A stretch of DNA of 64,000 nucleotides from contig NZ_CP088930.1 in NCBI RefSeq assembly GCF_027594825.1, positions 2,975,019-3,039,018 on the forward strand. Direction: 5' to 3'. This document shows positions 58,458 through 64,000 of this stretch, one piece after another. The notes below the pieces were generated by a model. That model was given only the letters and a program-made list of their open reading frames with translations, ran no database searches and had not been told where the DNA came from. The stretch is from Serratia liquefaciens. GTDB lineage: Bacteria > Pseudomonadota > Gammaproteobacteria > Enterobacterales > Enterobacteriaceae. How positions within the stretch are numbered: position 1 is the first letter of the stretch; each line of letters begins with the position of its first letter. A program made the translations under genes and the position numbers.

Positions 58458-59219
58458 TTAGGGCGCGAGTTGACCGCCGTTGACGTCGATAATTTGCCCG
58501 GTGATATAGCCGCTGCAGTTATGCGATGCCAGAAACAGGTAGCTGGGCGCCACCTCTTCGCTGCGACCAAAGCGGCCCATCGGAATGGAAGCGCGCATTT
58601 TACCTAGTACCTCGTCGCTCTTGCCGTGATGGAAAGCGGTGTCGATGCTGCCCGGCGACACGATATTGAAACGGATATTGTCCTGGGTGAACTCCTTCAC
58701 CCAGTTGCGGTGGATATTGTGCAGCCAGGCTTTGGCGCTGGCATACAGACCGGCACCGATCCCGCCGCCTTCGCGAGCAGCAATGGAGCCGGTGCTAATG
58801 ACGCTGGCGGTCGTCCCGTTCTCGCGAGCCGAAGCGCGCAGATAAGGGATAGCGAATTTGGTCACCATCAGCGCCGAGCGGCAGTTCAGGTCCATCACCC
58901 GATCAAAGAACTCGTCGTCTATCGCTTCCAGCCCGTTGCGGCCGCCCAGCCCACCGGCGTTGTTGATCAATATATCGATGCCGCCAAAGCGGGCGACAAA
59001 GGCTTCCACCAATGCCTCACAGCCGGCGGAGCGCGACAGATCGGCCGAGAAGAATGCGCATTCACCGGGGAAAGCGGCGATCTCTGCCGGTGGCTCGCTA
59101 CGCAGGCCATTAATGCCCACCTTGGCACCGTGTTGGGCGAACAGTGCGGCGGTCGCCAGCCCGATACCGGCGGTGGAACCGGTGATCAATACGCGTTTGT
59201 CGGTTAAATCAGAGAACAT
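58458..59219 (-). CDS. SDR-family oxidoreductase
   Basis: A 253-residue NAD(P)-dependent dehydrogenase. TGSTAGIG (residues 13-20) binds the cofactor, NNAGG is present, and Ser (ISTGSIA), Tyr and Lys (YASAKAW) form the catalytic set. The C-terminus YITGQIIDVNGGQL is canonical. It lies between the LacI regulator and the TRAP permease, so it probably oxidises the imported sugar acid or polyol. AAGGAG precedes the ATG. Confidence 0.9.
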   Translation of the reverse strand: MFSDLTDKRVLITGSTAGIGLATAALFAQHGAKVGINGLRSEPPAEIAAFPGECAFFSADLSRSAGCEALVEAFVARFGGIDILINNAGGLGGRNGLEAIDDEFFDRVMDLNCRSALMVTKFAIPYLRASARENGTTASVISTGSIAAREGGGIGAGLYASAKAWLHNIHRNWVKEFTQDNIRFNIVSPGSIDTAFHHGKSDEVLGKMRASIPMGRFGRSEEVAPSYLFLASHNCSGYITGQIIDVNGGQLAP

Positions 59220-59243
59220 GGTGTGACTCCTTGCTTGAGAAAA

Positions 59244-61115
59244 TCAGTAGCCCAGCCGCGTCGGCAACCAGGTGGAGAGCGCCGGGAACAGCGCGATAAC
59301 GATGATGCCGAACAGCACGATCAGCAGGTATTTGGCCATGGGTTTAATCACGTCCTGCATCGGGACGCCGCAGATGGCACAGGTGGTGTACAACCCCAGG
59401 CCAATCGGCGGGGAAAACAGGCCGAAACCCATCGCCAGAATCATCACAATGGCGTAGTGCAGCGGGTTGAAGCCGAGCTGGGTGGCGATGGGCACCAGGA
59501 TCGGGGCAAAGATAATCAGCGCCGGAGCGCCCTCCAGGACTGCGCCGAAGATAATCAGGATGACAATCGACAGCAGCAGGAACAGCCACGGGCCGTAGTC
59601 TGCACCGATGGCGACCAGCAGCTGTGCGCACTGCTGTGGGATCATCTCGATGGTCAGAGCGAAGGACAAACTGGTGGCACAGGCGACGATAAACAGCAGC
59701 ATGCCGGACAGCGCGGCGGTGTCGACAAACAGCTTCAGGGTGGCCTGCAGCGTCAGCTCACCAAAGGCCAGCCGACCGACCACGATGGCGTAGACCACCG
59801 CGAAGGCGGAGATCTCCGTAGAGGTGGCTATACCGGCCACCACCCCCTTGCCGATCATCAAAATCATGACCAGACCGACGGCGGCACCGATCAGCAGTTG
59901 GCGCGTCGGCATCCGTACCGGATAGGCGTCATCGACGTTGATGCGTTTGCCGAATATCACGGCGGCAATCAGCAGCAATATCAGCAGGCACAGGGCGGGG
60001 ATCAGCCCGGCGATAAACAGGGCGCCAATCGAAATGTTGGCGATAAAGCCCATGACGATCAGGTTGACGCAGGGGGGAATGGTCTCCGCCATAATGGCCG
60101 AAGCGGCGAATACCCCGGCAGACTCTTCGGCAGGTTGGCGAGCCCGGCGTACCGCCGGCATCAGCACGCCGCCGACCGTGGCGACGTCCGCCAGTTTGGA
60201 ACCGGAAATGCCGGAGAAAAACGCCATCGACAAGATCGTCGTCATGTTCAGGCCGCCACGATAGCGCCCCATGCCGCGCACGATCAGCTCTACCAGCCGT
60301 GACGACATGCCGTTGACTTCCATCACCGCGCCCGCCAGCAGAAAGAACGGGATCGCCAGCAGCACGAAATGGTCGACGCCGGCGGTGACCTGTTGGGCAA
60401 AGAACACGAACGGCAGTGACGGATCGCTGAGGAAAAACACCATCGCCGACATGCCGAGGGTAAAGGCGATCGGCACGCCGGAGATAATGCCCAGAATAAA
60501 GCAGGCCAGCATCAGCGCGGCGGGCAGCGAGCCCAGTCCGGTTGCGGTATGCAAGCTAAGGTAGCCCGCGGCACCCAACAGCGCGACGACGCCGGCGCTG
60601 GTTAACACCACTTTCAGCGGTGCCTGGCAGGCATGGTCGAGCGCGCTGACCAACATCACCGCCGCACCGATAAATACCGGCACCACAAAAATCGCCTGCG
60701 GCAGGCCGTGCTCGGTGGTTTGCGGCAGCGAAATACCGACCAGGCTGAAGCTGGATACCGTCAGCCCCAATGCCACCAACACCAAAACCCAGCGGCTGGC
60801 ATGGACTACATATGGCCGGGTGGCTGCCGGTAGCCAGCGTAGAAACAGATCGACGCCGATGTGTCTGCCGCGCCCGGTGGAGGTGGCAACGCCGAAGAAC
60901 ACCAGCGTCACCATCAGCGCACGCGCCACCTCTTCAGCCCATTCGATCGGGCTGTGCAGCGCGTAGCGCCAGACGACCGAAGCGAATACCACCACCACGT
61001 TCACCAGCAGCGCCAGTGCGCCGCCCCAGGCGGTAAAGCGGGTCAGGGCGCGGCTCAACTGCGTCAGGATAGCCACTTTTTTCACGCTCATTTCAAGGGT
61101 TACAGGAAGGGTCAT
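59244..61115 (-). CDS. TRAP transporter permease, DctQ-DctM fusion
   Basis: A 623-residue membrane protein in which the small (DctQ, about 1-195, four helices, SPIEWAEEVARALMVTLVFFG) and large (DctM, about 200-623, LPAALMLACFILGIISGVP, FFSGISGSKLADVATVG, FSPPIGLGLYTTCAICGVP) TRAP subunits are joined in one chain. TRAP permeases use a sodium gradient to import carboxylates such as uronates. GGAGG precedes ATG 61115. The receptor DctP gene lies just upstream. Confidence 0.93.
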   Translation of the reverse strand: MTLPVTLEMSVKKVAILTQLSRALTRFTAWGGALALLVNVVVVFASVVWRYALHSPIEWAEEVARALMVTLVFFGVATSTGRGRHIGVDLFLRWLPAATRPYVVHASRWVLVLVALGLTVSSFSLVGISLPQTTEHGLPQAIFVVPVFIGAAVMLVSALDHACQAPLKVVLTSAGVVALLGAAGYLSLHTATGLGSLPAALMLACFILGIISGVPIAFTLGMSAMVFFLSDPSLPFVFFAQQVTAGVDHFVLLAIPFFLLAGAVMEVNGMSSRLVELIVRGMGRYRGGLNMTTILSMAFFSGISGSKLADVATVGGVLMPAVRRARQPAEESAGVFAASAIMAETIPPCVNLIVMGFIANISIGALFIAGLIPALCLLILLLIAAVIFGKRINVDDAYPVRMPTRQLLIGAAVGLVMILMIGKGVVAGIATSTEISAFAVVYAIVVGRLAFGELTLQATLKLFVDTAALSGMLLFIVACATSLSFALTIEMIPQQCAQLLVAIGADYGPWLFLLLSIVILIIFGAVLEGAPALIIFAPILVPIATQLGFNPLHYAIVMILAMGFGLFSPPIGLGLYTTCAICGVPMQDVIKPMAKYLLIVLFGIIVIALFPALSTWLPTRLGY

Positions 61116-61138
61116 AGCAAATCCTCCGCCGGGGCGCG

Positions 61139-62152
61139 TTACGGTTGCGCTGCGGCATGAATGGCGTCCAGCACCGCTTTGGCCTGTGGATACTTGGCGG
61201 TAAACGCCGCCTGCAGCGGCAGGGTTTGCTGGCGGAAATAATTGCGGTCGGTTTCGCTGAAAATCACGCCGGCGGCTTTCAGTTTTTCCATGGCCTGAGT
61301 TTCTTTTTCCGCCGCAATTTTGCGTTCATAAAGGGTGGCTTCGTTGGCTGCGGCCAGCACCTCGTCACGCAGGTCTTGTGGAATGCGCTGGAACGCCGCC
61401 TGGCTGATGGTGGCCACTATCGGGTTATAGATATGACGGGTCAGCGTGGCGTTTTTGGCGATCTCGTAATACTTGCTGGTGTACACCGTGGCGGCATCGT
61501 GTTCCACGCCGTCGATCACCCCCATCTGCAGCGCGGAGTAAACCTCACCGCCGGGCATCGGGATCGCCGTAGCGCCCATGCTTTTCAGCGTGGCGATGAA
61601 ATTGGGAGCCGGCAGCACCCGCACCTTCATCCGATTGAGATCCTGCGGCGACTGCAGCGGTTTTTTACTGTAAATGTTGCGTGCCCCGAGGCTGAAACCG
61701 TAGCCCAGCACTTTGATGTTGCTTTGTTTGGCCAGCATGGCGCTCAGCAACTGGCCTGCCTGACCGTCGAGCGCCTGACCCAGCTGTTGGTTGTCGTTAA
61801 ACAGATAGCCCAGATCGAGCACGCCGATTTCGGGCACCAGCGTGCCCCAGATGGAAGTCCCGGAGATCATCATATCGATCGCGCCGATACGCACCTGCTG
61901 CACCGCATCGGCTTCTTTTCCGAGCATGCCGTTAGGGAAATAGTTGAGGGCGATTTTGCCCGGCAGACGTTGCTCCAAATTCTGCTTGAAGCGATTGAAC
62001 CAGATGGCGTGTGCGGAGTAGCCATCGTCGGGTAACGATGAATAAACCCGCAGGCTGACTTCGGCGGCGTTGGCGCGTAGCGGCAGGGTAAACAGCATAA
62101 ATAACAACGTGATAAACAGGCGCGGCGTTAAGCGACATGTCATTGATTTCAT
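61139..62152 (-). CDS. TRAP transporter solute receptor, DctP family
   Basis: A 337-residue periplasmic binding protein. The signal peptide ends ANA/AEV at about residue 30. RIGAIDMMISGTSIWG, RVLPAPNFIATLKSMGATAIPMPGGEVYSALQMGVIDGVE and the conserved Arg in KVRVLP place it in the DctP family; that Arg usually binds the substrate carboxylate. ATG 62152 has GGAG eight bases upstream. It is the first gene of the TRAP-SDR-LacI group. Confidence 0.93.
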   Translation of the reverse strand: MKSMTCRLTPRLFITLLFMLFTLPLRANAAEVSLRVYSSLPDDGYSAHAIWFNRFKQNLEQRLPGKIALNYFPNGMLGKEADAVQQVRIGAIDMMISGTSIWGTLVPEIGVLDLGYLFNDNQQLGQALDGQAGQLLSAMLAKQSNIKVLGYGFSLGARNIYSKKPLQSPQDLNRMKVRVLPAPNFIATLKSMGATAIPMPGGEVYSALQMGVIDGVEHDAATVYTSKYYEIAKNATLTRHIYNPIVATISQAAFQRIPQDLRDEVLAAANEATLYERKIAAEKETQAMEKLKAAGVIFSETDRNYFRQQTLPLQAAFTAKYPQAKAVLDAIHAAAQP

Positions 62153-62268
62153 GAGCCTGGCTCCCGATCGCAGACAGCCTGCGATGCTGGTGGTGAAGAT
62201 GACTCCCCTGCTGGGCAATGCGGTAGGGACAGGGGGAACGGTGGCGATACTTTGTGTCTGTTCTTTAA

Positions 62269-62295
62269 CTGTAACGTTTTAGTGTATCGTTACAG
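62269..62295. promoter_or_regulatory. Twin operator-like palindromes upstream of dctP
   Basis: CTGTAACG (62269-62276) and CGTTACAG (62288-62295) are perfect inverted copies. Each also starts its own near-palindrome, TGTAACGTTTTA and TGTATCGTTACA, the form of LacI-family sites with a central CG. They lie about 120 bp before the dctP start and 180 bp before the divergent hydrolase gene. Confidence 0.65.
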
Positions 62296-62473
62296 AAAAC
62301 CTACAAACATTCGGTTGGCAGATCAATTTTTATCCGTGAAAAAGGCCGGGAAATGCACGTTATGTGAGCAGGCTCTAAAAATAGGCCGCTTGAGATTCGC
62401 GATCGGCGGGCTGCCGCTGCGGGCATTTAGCTTCTATAATCGCTGCTGGATAACCGTGAATTCAGGAGTGAGC

Positions 62474-63922
62474 ATGCCTTCCAGGGCGATAATTAAATGG
62501 ACCAAACGGCTGACGATAGTAGGCGTCACCGTCTTGCTCACGCTGTTTGCGGTGCGGGTTTACGATACTCAGCGCGGCCCTGCGTTGGAGCCGTGGCATA
62601 CTTTTGTGCCGCACGAGCTGTCGGCTGCCGAGCTGGATAAAACCAACTGGCAGGGCTATCTGGCCGCAGAGAGCCGGGTATTTGACGAGGTGAAAGTTAA
62701 CGTCACCGACAAACTCTCCGCCAGCGAACGTATTCCGCTCAACCGCTATTTTGACGGCAGCCCGGTCTACCCGGAACATTTTGCCCGCGACTGGAACCGC
62801 TCCTACGAATTGCTGCCGCAGGGCGAGCCGCGCGGGGCGGTGGTGCTGTTGCACGGCCTGACAGATTCGCCTTATAGCCTGCGGCATATCGCCGAGAACT
62901 ACCGGCAGCAAGGGTATGTGGCGGTAGGTATTCGCCTGCCGGCGCACGGTACGGTGCCGGGGGCACTGACCGATATTGAATGGCATGACTGGCTGGCGGC
63001 AACGCGATTAGCCGTGCGCGAAGCGCGCAGTAAAGCCGGGGGCGACAAGCCGCTGCATATCGTGGGGTTTTCCAACGGCGGTGCGTTGGCGATGAAGTAT
63101 GCGCTGGATGCGCTGGACGATCCGCAGTTGGCGGCGCCGCAACGGTTGGTGCTGATCTCGCCGATGATAGGCGTGACCAGTTTTGCCCGTTTCGCCGGCA
63201 TCGCGGGCTGGCCGGCGGTGTTCCCGGCATTTGCCAAAGCGGCCTGGCTTGGCGTTCTGCCGGAATTTAACCCTTTTAAATACAATTCGTTCCCGGTGAA
63301 CGGCGCGCGTCAGTCCTATTTGCTCAGCAACGGTCTGCAACAGCAAATCGCCCGCGCAGCGCGTGACGGCAAGCTGGAAAAGTTGGCACCGGTGCTGACC
63401 TTCCAGTCGGTGATGGATTCGACCGTCAGTACCCGGGCGGTGATCCGCGCCTTATATAACGAATTGCCGGCTAACGGCAGCGAACTGGTGCTGTTCGACG
63501 TCAATCGGACGATAAACTTTGGGCCGTTGCTGCGGCCAAACGCGGCTGCGGCGGTCAGCCAACTGCTGCCTGCGCCGCCGCGTCGTTACCAGACGACGGT
63601 GATCGGCAACGCCTCCCCGGAAAGCAGCGAGGCGATCGCCAGCGTGACGCAGGCCGGCGAAACGACGGAAAGCGTGCAGCCGCTGGGCATGATCTATCCG
63701 GCGGATATCTATTCGCTGTCGCACGTGGCGCTGCCATTCCCGGTGAGTGATTCGCTTTATGGCCGCTTCCCGGCTCAGCGCGGCGAATTCGGCATCAGCC
63801 TGGGCACGCTGGCAGCACGCGGCGAACGTTCAGTGCTGGTGGTTGATCTTGATTCGCTGATGCGTATCGCCTCCAACCCGTTTTTCCCCTACCTGCTGCA
63901 GCGTATCGATAACAAGCTTTAG
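62474..63922 (+). CDS. Alpha/beta hydrolase with N-terminal membrane anchor
   Basis: A 482-residue protein. A hydrophobic helix near residues 12-28 (LTIVGVTVLLTLFAVRVYD) suggests an inner membrane anchor facing the periplasm. The hydrolase core shows the oxyanion-type VVLLHGLTDSPYSL and the nucleophile elbow GFSNGGALAMKYAL; the late SLSHVALPF probably holds the catalytic His. It resembles serine lysophospholipase/esterase-like proteins, substrate unknown. ATG 62474 has AGGAG five bases upstream. The frame is open further up but without support. Its stop overlaps the stop of the next, opposite gene. Confidence 0.87.
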   Translation: MPSRAIIKWTKRLTIVGVTVLLTLFAVRVYDTQRGPALEPWHTFVPHELSAAELDKTNWQGYLAAESRVFDEVKVNVTDKLSASERIPLNRYFDGSPVYPEHFARDWNRSYELLPQGEPRGAVVLLHGLTDSPYSLRHIAENYRQQGYVAVGIRLPAHGTVPGALTDIEWHDWLAATRLAVREARSKAGGDKPLHIVGFSNGGALAMKYALDALDDPQLAAPQRLVLISPMIGVTSFARFAGIAGWPAVFPAFAKAAWLGVLPEFNPFKYNSFPVNGARQSYLLSNGLQQQIARAARDGKLEKLAPVLTFQSVMDSTVSTRAVIRALYNELPANGSELVLFDVNRTINFGPLLRPNAAAAVSQLLPAPPRRYQTTVIGNASPESSEAIASVTQAGETTESVQPLGMIYPADIYSLSHVALPFPVSDSLYGRFPAQRGEFGISLGTLAARGERSVLVVDLDSLMRIASNPFFPYLLQRIDNKL

Positions 63923-64000
63923 GCGAACCCCAGGATGCTGAACGCATCGTCTTGCGGGCAGTAGCCGAGCAGGCGGGTGGTTTCTTCCAGCGACAGGCGC
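63919..64000 (-). CDS. C-terminal end of an unidentified gene (cut by window edge)
   Basis: The last 26 codons, RLSLEETTRLLGYCPQDDAF and SILGFA, are visible, stop at 63919-63921. LSLEETTRLLGY resembles the helix of AraC-type DNA-binding domains, but the tail is too short for that fold. Its stop overlaps the hydrolase stop by 2 bp. Confidence 0.5.
   Translation of the reverse strand, partial: RLSLEETTRLLGYCPQDDAFSILGFA

Overview
The window is chromosomal DNA of an enteric gammaproteobacterium, most likely Serratia or a close relative in the Yersiniaceae. The gene content is E. coli-like (yiaD, tag, yiaC, glyQS, yiaF, mtlADR, yibL, yiiM, sodA, fdhD, fdoGHI-fdhE, yibF, selAB, mdfA, wecH, xylAB, xylFGHR, selC). 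The local order differs from E. coli, and several carbon-use and efflux genes sit between the conserved blocks. Coding density is high and the backbone is GC-rich. I saw no rRNA, CRISPR array or intact insertion sequence.

Layout. 1-6000: start of a LacI-type regulator, the OmpA-like lipoprotein YiaD, YiaC and Tag, a GDSL-esterase autotransporter and an MFS permease. 6000-17200: glycyl-tRNA synthetase (glyQS), a broken Fic-family tail, lipoprotein YiaF, the mannitol operon mtlADR behind four CRP-like sites, a LysE-type exporter divergent from a MocR regulator with a clear operator between them, and YibL. 17200-32900: a methyltransferase, YiiM, a chemotaxis receptor and sodA; then a selenium and formate block with fdhD divergent from fdoGHI-fdhE (fdoG carries an in-frame UGA and SECIS hairpin), a DcrB-like lipoprotein, yibF and selAB. 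32900-35330: an AT-richer accessory cassette of two DarT-family ADP-ribosyltransferase genes and one darG, placed between selB and mdfA.

35330-52900: mdfA, wecH, a GlxA-type regulator, a cysteine hydrolase and an amidohydrolase frameshifted by a 20-bp tandem duplication; the divergent xylose locus xylAB / xylFGH-xylR; a LysR regulator divergent from a CynX-type permease; and a secreted phytase-like esterase. 52900-55800: selC (tRNA-Sec) and an accessory segment behind it (RhuM, a nucleotidyltransferase, an unannotated-looking 57-residue protein and an AT-rich gap). 55800-64000: a periplasmic histidine phosphatase, a DUF4282 membrane protein, a HIT protein, and a catabolic cluster (LacI regulator, SDR dehydrogenase, fused DctQM TRAP permease, DctP receptor) with twin operator-like palindromes upstream, followed by an alpha/beta hydrolase and the tail of one more gene.

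How the genes work together. selA, selB and selC supply UGA decoding for fdoG. fdhD and fdhE mature the formate dehydrogenase. mtlADR and the xyl genes are complete sugar modules whose control regions are visible. The most unusual element is the darT-darT-darG cassette: it resembles the known DarTG anti-phage toxin-antitoxin system but carries a second, divergent DarT-like protein translated first.
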